Positions 17,911 through 26,917 of a stretch of 64,000 bases of DNA are shown in pieces. A model generated the notes under the pieces. The model made no database searches, was not told the origin of the DNA, and was given only the letters and a program-made list of their open reading frames with translations. The stretch comes from Micromonospora sp. WMMA1947 (GTDB taxonomy: Bacteria; Actinomycetota; Actinomycetes; Mycobacteriales; Micromonosporaceae). Both the position numbers and the translations under genes were made by a program. The stretch is from NCBI RefSeq assembly GCF_027497355.1, contig NZ_CP114909.1, positions 992,001-1,056,000 on the forward strand, given 5' to 3'. How positions within the stretch are numbered: the first letter of the stretch is position 1; every line of letters begins with the position of its first letter.

Positions 17911-20442
17911 TCAGGAGGCGCCGTCGGCACGCAACGGGAAGACGTTGCCCCGGGCGGAGTCGCGCAGCGACCCCAGCACCGCGGCGATCTTGTCGGCGGG
18001 CATCGGCTTGAAGAAGTGGTAACCCTGGGCGGCGGTGCAGCCCAGCTCGGCCAGCGCGGTCCGCTGTTCGGCGGTCTCCACGCCCTCCGCCACCACCCGC
18101 AGCCCCAGCTCGTGGGCCAGCCCGACGGTGGTCCGGACGATCGCCGCCGCCTCCGGCGAGTCGGCCATCCGGAGCACGAACGAGCGGTCCACCTTCAGCT
18201 CGTCGACAGCGATCCGGGTGAGGAACGTCAGTGACGAGAACCCGGTGCCGAAGTCGTCCACGGCGAGCTGCACGCCCATGGCACGCAGCGTGGCCAGCAC
18301 CTCGTCGATGACCTCCAGCTCGCTCATCACCACCGTCTCGGTGATCTCCAGAACCAGCCGGTGCGGCGGCACCTGATGACGGCGCAGCGCCTCGTCGATC
18401 TCGGCGGGCAGCCGCGGGTCGAGCAGGCTGCGCGCGGACAGGTTCACCGAGATCGGCACGTCCAGCCCGTCCCGCGCCCAGCCGGCAGCCACCGCCAGCG
18501 CCTTGTCCAGCACGTACCGGGTGAAGCTGCCGAGCTGCTCGCTGTTCTCCACCGGCCGGATGAAGTCGGCCGGCCCGAGCCAGCCCCGGCGCGGATGCCG
18601 CCACCGGATCAGCGCCTCCACCCCGGTCGGCGCGCCGGTGGCCAGATCGACAGCCGGCTGCAACGCCAGCACCAGCTGGTCGTCGGCGGCCAGCGCCTCC
18701 CGCATCTCCGCGAGCAGCGCCAGGTGGTCGGTGCTCGCCGCGTCGCGGGAGCTGTCGTACGCGGCGACGCTGCCGCCGCCCTCCTTCGCCTGGTACATGG
18801 CGATGTCGGCGCGCCGCAGCAGCTCGGTCAGATCGGCCGCGCCCGCGTCGGCGACCACCACCCCCACCGCCACCTCGACGGACATCCGCACCCCGGCCAC
18901 CTCGGTCGGAGCGGCGAGGCGCTCGGCGACCTCCCGGGCCTGGCGCAGCGCGTACGCCATCGGGGCCACCCGGTCCTCGATCAGCGGCACCGAGGTCAGC
19001 AGCAGGGCGAACTCGTCGCCCCCGAGGCGCCCGAGCAGGTCGCCCGGCCGGGTCAGCGCGGCGAGCCGGTTGGAGGTGAGCCGCAGCAGCTGGTCGCCCG
19101 CCGAGTGCCCGAGCGTGTCGTTCACCTCTTTGAACTGGTTCACGTCGAGCAGCAGCAGCGCCACCGGGTGGTCGTGCGCGCGCTGCCGCAGCGCCTGGTC
19201 CCCCTTCGCCAGCAGCGCCGACCGGTTGAGCAGGCCGGTGAGCTGGTCGTGCACCGCGTCGTACGACGAGCGGGCGGTGACCAGGCGCAGCTCCCGGTGC
19301 GTTGCCGCGTCGTGCAGGGCGGCGGCCAGGGCGTCCCCGAAGGCCGCCACGCCGTCGCGTTCCCGCGCGCTCGGCGGCGCGGACCGGGCGAACCGCACCC
19401 GCAGCCGGCCGACCTCGGCCGATCCCACCGCGAGGCGTCGCACCAGTTCGTGCTCCCCCGCGCCGGCACCGGCCGACGGTTCCACCTCCCGGTCGCGTAC
19501 CTGTCCGCCGCGATCGGCCCGGTAGCGGCGCCAGCGCCCCTCGCCCCGGGCCACGTCGACCTCGACCAGTTCCGCGCCGAACAGGGTGAGCGCGCCGGTC
19601 ACCGCGGCGGTCGCCACGCCGCGCTCGTCGAGCTGGTTGAGCGCGGCGGTGGCCTCGGCGAACGCCCGCCAGGTGCGCCGCTCCTGGTCGGCGCGGAGCC
19701 GGTGGCGGTAGGTCTGCTGGAGCAACCACAGCGGTGGCGGCAGGAGCAGCAGCCAGCGCGGGTCGAGTTCGAGCAGCGCGACGACCACCAGACCGACCGC
19801 CACGTTGCCGACGAACATCAGCAGCTTGCCGCGCAACGCGGCGAGCAGCGGCGGCCCGATGGCGATGCCGTGCCGCAGGGCGAGCGTGACGGCGCCCAGG
19901 AAGGCGGTCGTCAGCAGGTACGCCACCGCGGCGGCGGTGAGCGTGAGCGCCAGCTCCGGGGTGGGCGCGGCGAGCAGCGGTGGGCCCAGCGCGGTGGCCA
20001 CCGCCGCGGCGAGCGCGGTGGCGGCGGTGAGCGAACCGGCGATCCCCACCAGTTCCAGCGCCGGACGGCGGTCGGAGACCACTGACATCACGGTCCAGGC
20101 GGTGCCCACACCGAGCAGGGCGGCGGCCGGGAGCCAGCCGGCCGGCACCAGCCAGAGGCAGACCACCAGCGCCGCCTCGCCCCAGGTGATGCTCACCATG
20201 CCCGAGGCCGAACGGAAGCGCAGTCGGGCGAGCTGGGCCACCGCGAACGCGGCGACGGCGATGCCGAACCGCGCCGGACCGGGCAGCGGGTGGTCGGCCG
20301 GCAGGTGCGACGGGACGGTGAGGCCGAGCGCGGCGGCCAGCAGACCGGTCAGCGCGACCGCGACGGTGAGAACGACGACGCCCACCGGTGTCCCGCGCAG
20401 GCCGATCCGGTCGGGGGAACGGTCGGCCGGCTCGGTGGTCAC
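17911..20442 (-). CDS. Membrane-anchored GGDEF-EAL protein (c-di-GMP turnover)
   Basis: An 843-residue protein with about ten hydrophobic helices in residues 15-250 (a MASE-like integral sensor), then a GAF-like linker, a diguanylate cyclase domain (NDTLGHSAGDQLL; RLGGDEFALLL near residue 474) and a phosphodiesterase domain (GVEALIRWRHP near 609; DDFGTGFSSL near 750). Both GGDEF and EAL motifs are intact, as are NLSARSLLD and the ETVVM helix, so both activities are possible; one domain may be regulatory. GTG 20442 lacks a strong ribosome-binding site but the first helix begins 25 residues on. Monocistronic, between a secreted-protein gene and the mca group. Confidence 0.93.
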   Translation of the reverse strand: MTTEPADRSPDRIGLRGTPVGVVVLTVAVALTGLLAAALGLTVPSHLPADHPLPGPARFGIAVAAFAVAQLARLRFRSASGMVSITWGEAALVVCLWLVPAGWLPAAALLGVGTAWTVMSVVSDRRPALELVGIAGSLTAATALAAAVATALGPPLLAAPTPELALTLTAAAVAYLLTTAFLGAVTLALRHGIAIGPPLLAALRGKLLMFVGNVAVGLVVVALLELDPRWLLLLPPPLWLLQQTYRHRLRADQERRTWRAFAEATAALNQLDERGVATAAVTGALTLFGAELVEVDVARGEGRWRRYRADRGGQVRDREVEPSAGAGAGEHELVRRLAVGSAEVGRLRVRFARSAPPSARERDGVAAFGDALAAALHDAATHRELRLVTARSSYDAVHDQLTGLLNRSALLAKGDQALRQRAHDHPVALLLLDVNQFKEVNDTLGHSAGDQLLRLTSNRLAALTRPGDLLGRLGGDEFALLLTSVPLIEDRVAPMAYALRQAREVAERLAAPTEVAGVRMSVEVAVGVVVADAGAADLTELLRRADIAMYQAKEGGGSVAAYDSSRDAASTDHLALLAEMREALAADDQLVLALQPAVDLATGAPTGVEALIRWRHPRRGWLGPADFIRPVENSEQLGSFTRYVLDKALAVAAGWARDGLDVPISVNLSARSLLDPRLPAEIDEALRRHQVPPHRLVLEITETVVMSELEVIDEVLATLRAMGVQLAVDDFGTGFSSLTFLTRIAVDELKVDRSFVLRMADSPEAAAIVRTTVGLAHELGLRVVAEGVETAEQRTALAELGCTAAQGYHFFKPMPADKIAAVLGSLRDSARGNVFPLRADGAS

Positions 20443-20622
20443 GGGGCCGCCCCGTCGACGGGTCGGGCCGGGGCATGGTCGGGGGCCGGTGCTGTCGTCG
20501 ACATCGGCGTCCCCCTTCCGCGCAGGGTCCGGGGCCTGACGGTCCCCCCGGCGGAAGGCTAAGCCAAAGCCGGTGGTCGCAACAGGGGGCGACGACCGAC
20601 TTCGGCGTGATTCACGCGGTGT

Positions 20623-20907
20623 TCAGCTGTTCCGGTGCTGCTGGGACCCGTTGGGGGCGTTCGTCGGTGAATCCTGCTCGACGAGCCCGTCTGTCGGATC
20701 GACGACTGCGGAATCGGCCCGGCCCGGGGTGCCCTGCTGCGGGAAGCGGTCGGGCAGCCGGCGCAGCCGGGCGTTCATGTTGCGGATCAGCAGGACGGTG
20801 ACGGTGGCCAGCGCGAGGATGAGGAAGAGGCCCATCGGACCGGCCAGACCACCCGTACGGGTGTCACCGAAGTTGTTCTGCGCGAGCACCTCGACGGTGG
20901 TCAGCAT
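20623..20907 (-). CDS. Small single-pass membrane protein downstream of mca
   Basis: A 94-residue protein: short N-terminus (MLTTVEVLAQNNFGDTRTG), one transmembrane helix at about residues 23-42 (GPMGLFLILALATVTVLLIR), a basic NMNARLRRLP motif and a Pro/Asp/Gly-rich disordered tail. Function unknown. The position, 48 nt after mca on the same strand, matches the small membrane protein that follows mca in mycobacteria (Rv1083 from memory), which supports a real, conserved gene. ATG 20907 has GGAGGAAC just upstream. Confidence 0.8.
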   Translation of the reverse strand: MLTTVEVLAQNNFGDTRTGGLAGPMGLFLILALATVTVLLIRNMNARLRRLPDRFPQQGTPGRADSAVVDPTDGLVEQDSPTNAPNGSQQHRNS

Positions 20908-20955
20908 GGTGTTCCTCCGATGTGCGACTGAGCACCAGGGTAGACCCCGGCCGGG

Positions 20956-21837
20956 TCAGTGGGCACGGCACGCCTCACGTACGCCCGCGAACAGGTCCGA
21001 CTCGGGCAGCGGGCTGTCGACCAGCGACCGGGCGAGTTGGAAGTCCTCCGTCGGCCAGGCGCGCTTCTGCAGCTCCATCGGCACCTGGAACCAGAAGCCG
21101 TCCGGGTCGATCTGGGTGGCGTGCGCGCGCAGCGCGTCGTCGCGGACCGGGAAGTAGTCGGCGCACTCGACCCGGGTGGTGATCCGGGCGCCCTTGTCGG
21201 GGCGCTCGTCCCAGCGCTTCATCCACTCGCCGTACGGCGACTCGAGCCCGGCGGCGAGCACCGCCTCGTGCAGGCTCATGATCTTGGCGCGGGAGAAGCC
21301 CACGTCGTAGTAGAGCTTCAGCGGCTGCCACGGCTCGCCCAGCTCGGGGTGGCGCTCCGGGTCACCGGCCGCGTCGAACGCCGCGACGGTGACCTTGTGG
21401 GTCATGATGTGGTCGGGGTGCGGGTAGCCGCCCTCCTCGTCGTACGTGGTGACGACGTGCGGGCGGAACTGCCGCATCAGGCGCACCAGCGGCGCGGCGG
21501 CGGCGTCCACGTCCTGGAGGGCGAAACAGCCCTCCGGCAGCGGCGGGAGCGGGTCACCCTCGGGCAGCCCGGAGTCGACGAAACCGAGCCACGCCTGCTC
21601 GACGCCGAGGATGGCCCGGGCGGCGTCCATCTCGGCCCGCCGGATGTCACCGATGTTCGCCCAGACGTCGGGGCGGTCCATCTTGGGGTTGAGCACACTG
21701 CCCCGCTCACCACCGGTGGCGGTGACGACCAGGACGTCCACCCCCTCGGCGACGTATTTCGCCATGGTGGCGGCGCCCTTGCTCGACTCGTCGTCGGGAT
21801 GGGCGTGCACCGCCATGAGACGTAGCTGTTCTGCCAC
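20956..21837 (-). CDS. mca: Mycothiol S-conjugate amidase
   Basis: Zinc amidase of the MshB/Mca (LmbE/PIG-L) family, 293 residues. It cleaves mycothiol S-conjugates into a mercapturic acid and GlcN-Ins, detoxifying electrophiles and drugs. HAHPDDESSKGA at residues 11-22 holds the first zinc ligands and catalytic Asp, and GYPHPDHIMTHK near 138 the third ligand. PWQPLKLYYDVGF and the C-terminal EDFQLARSLVDSPLPESDLFAGVR separate Mca from MshB, which lacks them. GTG 21837 is preferred over longer upstream openings: GAGGAG lies 8 nt before it and homology begins there. Divergent from DUF4307. Its presence shows that the organism makes mycothiol. Confidence 0.95.
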   Translation of the reverse strand: MAEQLRLMAVHAHPDDESSKGAATMAKYVAEGVDVLVVTATGGERGSVLNPKMDRPDVWANIGDIRRAEMDAARAILGVEQAWLGFVDSGLPEGDPLPPLPEGCFALQDVDAAAAPLVRLMRQFRPHVVTTYDEEGGYPHPDHIMTHKVTVAAFDAAGDPERHPELGEPWQPLKLYYDVGFSRAKIMSLHEAVLAAGLESPYGEWMKRWDERPDKGARITTRVECADYFPVRDDALRAHATQIDPDGFWFQVPMELQKRAWPTEDFQLARSLVDSPLPESDLFAGVREACRAH

Positions 21838-22082
21838 CTTCGGCACTCCTCGTCTGTGCCCGCCGACCGACCCCCGGGCCGGGCGGCTGACCTGCCGGAA
21901 TCTCCCCCCGCGCCCGCGAAAGCCCCCGTGACGGCCGGCCGGGGAGCCCGCCACCGGAGTGGCCAGGGCCACGCCCGCCGGTCGAGGCCGACCTGCCATC
22001 CTTGACTCAGCGCCGGGCTGGGAAGATGGACCTAGCCATTCTTGCCGATGCCGCCGACAACAACGCCAGGAGATACCCGCCG

Positions 22083-22517
22083 GTGAGCGAGACGCACACC
22101 ACAGTCGCCGCGGAGGCGCCGGTCTTCCCGCCGGGCCGCTACGGCCGCCGCCGGGAGCCGGGTCGCCGCCGGCCTGTCCTGCTCGCCCTGACGGTGACCG
22201 TCCTGCTCGCCGTCCTCGGGCTGGGCGCGGCGAAGCTCTACTACCAGTACGGCGACCCGGAGTACCAGGGCGAGATGATCAGCTACTCCGACATCACCGA
22301 CTCCCGCGTGACAGTCGACTTCCGGGTCACCGTGCCGCCGGGCGGTTCCGCCACCTGTCTGCTGCGGGCCCGCTCGCACGACGGCGCCCAGGTGGGCACC
22401 GCCGAGACCACGGTGACCGCGGAGCCGGGCCAGCGCCACATCCGGACCCGCCAGGAGGTGCCCACGAGCGCCCGGCCGTTCATCGGTGAGGTGGTGCGCT
22501 GCCGGCCGGCCGGCTGA
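22083..22517 (+). CDS. DUF4307 single-pass membrane protein
   Basis: A 144-residue protein: a cytoplasmic segment with the [16 protein letters not shown] basic patch (residues 15-31), one helix at about 34-52 ([19 protein letters not shown]), then an extracytoplasmic beta-rich domain starting [18 protein letters not shown]. This layout is that of DUF4307 proteins, found beside mca and greA in actinobacteria (Rv1081c in M. tuberculosis, from memory). No biochemical role is known. GTG 22083 follows AGGAGA by about 10 nt. Divergent from mca; greA follows 145 nt downstream in the same direction. Confidence 0.85.
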   Translation: MSETHTTVAAEAPVFPPGRYGRRREPGRRRPVLLALTVTVLLAVLGLGAAKLYYQYGDPEYQGEMISYSDITDSRVTVDFRVTVPPGGSATCLLRARSHDGAQVGTAETTVTAEPGQRHIRTRQEVPTSARPFIGEVVRCRPAG

Positions 22518-22662
22518 GCCGGAGCGCCGGCGAGCCGCCGGCAACCGCACCCCGGTCCCGTCGCCGGCACCCGGGGTGATTGATCACACCTCGACGCGTA
22601 CGGCACTGGTAGCCTTGCAAGTTCACCTGTCAGCCAGTCCGCACCAACCGAGGAGACCGCCT

Positions 22663-23163
22663 GTGTCCACAAATGGAAACGAGGCGCCCGCCACCTGGCT
22701 GTCCCAGGACGCCTACGACCGTCTGCAGGCCGAGCTCGACGAGCTGATCGCCAACCGGCCGGTCATCGCCGCCGAGATCAACGCCCGGCGCGAGGAGGGC
22801 GACCTGCGGGAGAACGGTGGCTACCACGCCGCCCGCGAGGAGCAGGGCAAGGCCGAGGGCCGCATTCTCTACCTCAAGGAGCTGCTGCGCACCGCCAAGG
22901 TCGGTGAGGCTCCGGACACCGACGCGGTCTCGCCGGGCATGGTCGTGAAGATCTACTTCGACGACGACGCCGACGACAGCGAGACGTTCCTGCTCGGCTC
23001 CCGGGAGATCGCCTCCACCACCGACCTCACGGTCTACAGCCCCGAGTCCGCGCTCGGCAAGGCCATCCTCGGCGGCAAGGCGGGGCAGACCTGCACCTAC
23101 ACCGCTCCGAGCGGCGCCGATATCAAGGTGACCATCGTCTCCTTCGAGCCGTACAGCGGCTGA
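22663..23163 (+). CDS. greA: Transcription elongation factor GreA
   Basis: A 166-residue Gre factor that enters the RNA polymerase secondary channel and stimulates cleavage of backtracked RNA. The N-terminal coiled coil contains [23 protein letters not shown], where the Asp and Glu at its tip coordinate Mg2+ in the polymerase active centre; the C-terminal FKBP-like domain ends [23 protein letters not shown]. The GTG at 22663 follows an AGGAG motif (22651 region) by 8 nt. Upstream, a TAGCCT sequence near 22612 could be its -10 box. A hairpin terminator (23247-23281) separates it from the convergent ilvA. Confidence 0.96.
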   Translation: MSTNGNEAPATWLSQDAYDRLQAELDELIANRPVIAAEINARREEGDLRENGGYHAAREEQGKAEGRILYLKELLRTAKVGEAPDTDAVSPGMVVKIYFDDDADDSETFLLGSREIASTTDLTVYSPESALGKAILGGKAGQTCTYTAPSGADIKVTIVSFEPYSG

Positions 23164-23246
23164 CCCCTCCGGACCCGCGCCGGATGGCTCGGGTCCCGAA
23201 CCCGACCGAGGCTGACAGGCCCTCCTCGGACCCGAGCCGCACACCC

Positions 23247-23281
23247 GAACGCCCCGACCGGATCATCCGGCCGGGGCGTTC
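23247..23281. terminator. Hairpin between convergent greA and ilvA
   Basis: 15-bp stem GAACGCCCCGACCGG (23247-23261) / CCGGCCGGGGCGTTC (23267-23281), one mismatch, ATCAT loop. It can serve both converging transcripts. Confidence 0.8.
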
Positions 23282-23316
23282 GTGTTCCGCTGTGACGGTC
23301 GCGTGCCGCCGGGGGC

Positions 23317-24537
23317 TCAGCCCTCGCCGGTGAAGACCACCTGGTAGCCGCTGGCCCGCAGCGCGCTGATCAGGGTGTCCGAGTGCTCCACCCCGCGGGT
23401 CTCGACGGACAGGGCCACCTCCACCTCGCCGAGGCGCAGGTGCGGGTTGGCGCGCTGGTGCACCACGTCCACCACGTTGGCCCGGTGCTCGGCGATCTCG
23501 CCGAGCATCGAGGCGAGCTGGCCGGGCCGGTCCGTGCAGCGCACGGTGATCCGCAGGAACCGGCCGGCCGCCGCCAGGCCGTGCTCGATCACCCGGAGCA
23601 TGAGCAGCGGGTCGATGTTGCCCCCGGAGAGCACCGCGACCACCGGCGTGTCCACCTCGACCGCGCCGGCCAGCAGCGCCGCGACGCCCACCGCGCCGGC
23701 CGGCTCGACGACCTGCTTACCGCGCTCGAGCAGCGTCAGCAGCGCCCGCGAGATGTCCTCCTCGGAGACCGTGACGACGTCGTCGACGAGCTTGCGGACG
23801 TGGGTGAAGGTCAGCTCGCCCGGACGGCCGACGGCGATCCCGTCCGCGATCGTCGCGAACGAGGGCAGCCGCAGCGGCTCGCCGGCCCGCAGCGAGGGCG
23901 GGAAGGCGGCGGCGCTCGCCGCCTGGACCCCGATCACGCGTACGTCGGGACGCAGCGCCTTGGCCGCCACCGCCATGCCCGAGACCAGCCCGCCGCCGCC
24001 CACCCCGGTCACGATGGTGCGCACGTCCGGGCACTGTTCGAGGATCTCCAGCGCCACGGTGCCCTGCCCGGCGATGACGTCCGCGTGGTCGAACGGGTGG
24101 ATGAACACCGCTCCGGTCCGCTCGGCGAAGGTCTGCGCCGCGACCAGCGACTCGTCCACCGTGTTGCCGACCAGCTCGACCTGCGCGCCGTACCCCTTCG
24201 TGGCGGCGACCTTCGGCAGCGGCGCGTTCACCGGCATGAAGACGGTGGCGTGCGCGCCGACCAGCCCGGCGGCCAGCGCCACGCCCTGGGCGTGGTTGCC
24301 GGCGCTCGCCGCGACCACGCCGCGGGACCGCTCCTCGGCCGAGAGCCGGGAGATCCGCACGTACGCGCCGCGCACCTTGTACGACCCGGCGCGCTGAAGG
24401 TTCTCGCACTTGAGCCAGACCGGCCCGCCGAGCGCGGCGCTGAGCGGCCGGGACGGCTCCAGCGGGGTGGTACGGGTGACACCGGCGAGCAGTTCCCGCG
24501 CGGCCTGTACGTCGGCGAGACCGACCAGTTCCGTCAT
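23317..24537 (-). CDS. ilvA: Threonine ammonia-lyase
   Basis: PLP enzyme (406 residues) that deaminates threonine to 2-oxobutanoate, the entry to isoleucine synthesis. The PLP lysine is in SYKVRGAYVR near residue 53; the glycine loop GVGGGGLVSGMAVA lies near 180; and one C-terminal ACT-like domain (LRITVRCTDRPGQLASMLGEI near 325) is present, as in the short type with a single regulatory domain rather than the 510-residue enterobacterial enzyme. ATG 24537 overlaps the stop codon of the upstream DUF4328 gene by 4 nt, so the two are translationally coupled. A catabolic role cannot be excluded. Confidence 0.93.
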   Translation of the reverse strand: MTELVGLADVQAARELLAGVTRTTPLEPSRPLSAALGGPVWLKCENLQRAGSYKVRGAYVRISRLSAEERSRGVVAASAGNHAQGVALAAGLVGAHATVFMPVNAPLPKVAATKGYGAQVELVGNTVDESLVAAQTFAERTGAVFIHPFDHADVIAGQGTVALEILEQCPDVRTIVTGVGGGGLVSGMAVAAKALRPDVRVIGVQAASAAAFPPSLRAGEPLRLPSFATIADGIAVGRPGELTFTHVRKLVDDVVTVSEEDISRALLTLLERGKQVVEPAGAVGVAALLAGAVEVDTPVVAVLSGGNIDPLLMLRVIEHGLAAAGRFLRITVRCTDRPGQLASMLGEIAEHRANVVDVVHQRANPHLRLGEVEVALSVETRGVEHSDTLISALRASGYQVVFTGEG

Positions 24538-25436
24538 GCCCCGATCGTGCCACCCGGGGCGGGCGGAACCTGCGGCGACGTCGGCGCAACCGGCATCGGC
24601 GCGGCGGGCGCGGGCCGGCCCGGTTGACCGGGCCAGGCGGACTGGCCGGGCCAGGCGGACTGGCCGGGCCACACCGGCACGGCGCGGGCGAGCCGGTCCT
24701 GCTGGGCGGCGGAGATCCGGCGAACCAGCACGACGAACGCGATCCCGGCGACCAGGCAGGCCACCGCCGGCACCAGCCGGGGCGCGAGCGCCTCCTCGTA
24801 GTAACGCACGTACGTGCCGAACTCCGCGTCGTTGCGGGGCAGCTCGGTCAGCCGGTCGTACCGCTGCTCCTCGGCCCGCGCGACGAACCGGTCGCCGATC
24901 AGGAACACCAGCCAGCTCGCCCACCACACCCCGACCAGCCACGACTGGCGGCGCTGCCACACACTGTTGCGGAGCAGGTCGCCGAGCACCCGGGCCGGTA
25001 CGACGAGGTTGGCGAACGGCACCAGCCACCCGGCGATCGCCCACGCCGGGCCGAGGTTCGGCACCGCGCCCGGGAAGGCGTCCAGGTTCTTGCGCGCCCG
25101 CCACGTCCAGATCACCACGAGCGTCCCGGCGGTCAGGATGGCGAGCAGGTACGGCAGCGAGAACAGCACCTCGGCCAGCACCGCGCCCAGCAGCACGTCC
25201 CGGTCGAGCTGCTCCGCGGCCGAGCGGGCCAGCCGGGCGCCGAGCAGCGGGAACAGCGCCGTCAGCAGGTAGCACAGCACTGTCGTGCCGACCGCGACGC
25301 AACCGGCGGTGCCCAGCCCGCGTACGCCGTACGTGGGCGTGCCGGGGCTCACGGCGGGCTGACCGACGCGGGTGCCGCAGCGCAGGCACTCCTCATGCGC
25401 CGGGGACGTGGCGTCCCCGCAGGTCTGGCAGTTCAT
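24534..25436 (-). CDS. DUF4328 membrane protein with zinc-ribbon N-terminus
   Basis: A 300-residue protein. It starts with a zinc ribbon (MNCQTCGDATSPAHEECLRCG, four Cys), then hydrophobic segments at about 45-65, 85-110, 128-150, 165-185 and 225-245, with WRARKNLDAFPGA and GWLVPFANLVVPARVLGDL between them; these are DUF4328 hallmarks. Function unknown. Near the C-terminus SAWPGQ is repeated in tandem, followed by a Pro/Ala-rich tail. ATG 25436 is the only sensible start, as it begins the zinc ribbon. Its end overlaps ilvA by 4 nt, but no functional tie to isoleucine synthesis is known. Confidence 0.85.
   Translation of the reverse strand: MNCQTCGDATSPAHEECLRCGTRVGQPAVSPGTPTYGVRGLGTAGCVAVGTTVLCYLLTALFPLLGARLARSAAEQLDRDVLLGAVLAEVLFSLPYLLAILTAGTLVVIWTWRARKNLDAFPGAVPNLGPAWAIAGWLVPFANLVVPARVLGDLLRNSVWQRRQSWLVGVWWASWLVFLIGDRFVARAEEQRYDRLTELPRNDAEFGTYVRYYEEALAPRLVPAVACLVAGIAFVVLVRRISAAQQDRLARAVPVWPGQSAWPGQSAWPGQPGRPAPAAPMPVAPTSPQVPPAPGGTIGA
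24625..24672 (-). repeat. 18-bp tandem repeat encoding WPGQSA
   Basis: Two full copies (24625-24642 and 24643-24660) and a partial third (24661-24672) of an 18-bp unit lie in the DUF4328 gene and encode the hexapeptide SAWPGQ two to three times. Near-identical units suggest recent slippage expansion. Confidence 0.8.
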
Positions 25437-25488
25437 CGGGGACCGTCCGAGATGGTGTGCGCGACAGGAGTGCGCCCACGCTAGACGA

Positions 25489-26895
25489 TCACGCGGTGGC
25501 CGGCGACCCCGTTCCGACGCGGGGATAGCCGGGGGCGTGCCGTGCCCAGGGCGCCTGCATCTCGAACTGGCCGGCCACACCGAGCAGCAGCAGTTCCGAG
25601 CCGGGCGGGCCGACGAACTGCACGCCCACCGGCAGCCCGTCCGGGCGGCGGCCGACCGGCACCACGATCGACGGCAACCCGGCGATGTTCCACGGCGCCG
25701 CGTACGGGGCGTACCTGATGTTGGTCGACATGTTCGCCAGCCAGGAGCGGCCGGACCACCCGGCGGCCTCCGGCGGCGGCCCGGCCAGCGCCGGGGTGAG
25801 CAGCAGGTCGATCGAGTTGTCCGCGAAGAAGTGCACCGACCGTTCGCGCCAGGCGGCCCGGTCGGCCTCCCGCACGTACCCCCGGCGTTGTGCCCACTCG
25901 CCGAGCGTGACGTGCCGGCGGCTGCGTCGCTGGAGCCGGCGCGGGGCCACCCCGGCGGCGCGCACGTCGGCGGCGGCGGCCGCGAACCACGTGGCGATGC
26001 CCTGGAGGCCGAGCCGGGTCGGGTAGACCGGGTCGGCGGGCACGGTGTCGTGCCCGGCGGCGGCGAGCAGCCGGCCGGCGGCGGCGACCGCGTCCCGGTT
26101 CGGCGCGTCCGGCGAGACGCCGCGCACCGGCGAGCGCAGCGAGACACCCACCCGCAGCCGCTCCGGCGGGACCAGCTTGTCCGGCCGGCGCCCGGCCAGC
26201 ACCGAGAAGCCGACCGCCGCGTCGGCGACGGTGCTGGTGAGCATGCCGTGCTCGGTGAGGCCGAACCAGTCGTCCGCGCCGAGCTGGCAGGGCACCACGC
26301 CCCGGCCGGGCTTGAGCCCGACCAGGCCGCAACAGGCCGCCGGGATGCGGATCGACCCGAGACCGTCGTTGCCGTGGGCCATCGGCACCAGCCCGGCGGC
26401 CACCGCGGCGGCCGCGCCGCCGGAGGAGCCACCCGGGGTACGCGCCTTGTCCCACGGGTTGCGGGTCACCCCGGTGTCGTCGTCGGTGAGGGCCCACAGG
26501 CCCAGCTCCGGCATCCGGGTCACGCCGAGGATGACAGCGCCCGCGCCGCGCAGCCGCCGGACCACCTCGTGGTCGGCCTCCGCCACCTCGGTACGCATCG
26601 CGGCCGACCCGTTCCAGGTGGGCAGGCCGGCCACCGGCGTGTTCTCCTTGACCGCCACCGGCACCCCGGCTAGCGGCAGGTTCGCCAGTTCCTCCTGCTC
26701 GTCGACCTTCTCCGCCTCGGTGATCGCCTCGCCGCCGCGTACCGTGCGGAACGCGGCCAGCTCGGCGTCGACCCGGGCGACGTGGTCCAGGTGGTCGGCC
26801 ACCACCTGGGTGGCGGAGACGTCGCCACGGCGTACCGCCCGGGCGATCTGTTTCGCGGTCGTCCCGACCCAGGTCGTCGGCAAGATGTCCGGCAC
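25489..26895 (-). CDS. Amidase (amidase-signature family)
   Basis: A 468-residue serine hydrolase with the Ser-cisSer-Lys triad: Lys in VAVKENTPVAG near 81, Ser in GGSSGGAAAAVAAGLVP near 155 and Ser in GLGSIRIPAACCGLVGLKP near 179. Substrate unknown; family members split amides to acid and ammonia. GTG 26895 is selected because GGGGAGG lies 6 nt upstream; the longer opening to 27006 would run into metB. It starts 22 nt after the metB stop codon on the same strand and is probably co-transcribed with it. Not GatA: there is no gatC/gatB nearby, and the Ser loop is followed by IRIPAACCG rather than the usual GatA signature. Confidence 0.9.
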   Translation of the reverse strand: MPDILPTTWVGTTAKQIARAVRRGDVSATQVVADHLDHVARVDAELAAFRTVRGGEAITEAEKVDEQEELANLPLAGVPVAVKENTPVAGLPTWNGSAAMRTEVAEADHEVVRRLRGAGAVILGVTRMPELGLWALTDDDTGVTRNPWDKARTPGGSSGGAAAAVAAGLVPMAHGNDGLGSIRIPAACCGLVGLKPGRGVVPCQLGADDWFGLTEHGMLTSTVADAAVGFSVLAGRRPDKLVPPERLRVGVSLRSPVRGVSPDAPNRDAVAAAGRLLAAAGHDTVPADPVYPTRLGLQGIATWFAAAAADVRAAGVAPRRLQRRSRRHVTLGEWAQRRGYVREADRAAWRERSVHFFADNSIDLLLTPALAGPPPEAAGWSGRSWLANMSTNIRYAPYAAPWNIAGLPSIVVPVGRRPDGLPVGVQFVGPPGSELLLLGVAGQFEMQAPWARHAPGYPRVGTGSPATA

Positions 26896-26917
26896 TGCCA
26901 CCCTCCCCAACCAGCGG

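Noticed and set aside
17822..20476. 884-codon frame over the GGDEF-EAL gene
   Set aside because: Same strand, other frame; low-complexity Arg/Ala/Gly product, while the annotated frame has intact GGDEF and EAL motifs.
25489..25500. Reading the amidase as GatA of the Glu-tRNA amidotransferase
   Set aside because: No gatB or gatC neighbour and the motif context is that of a general amidase.
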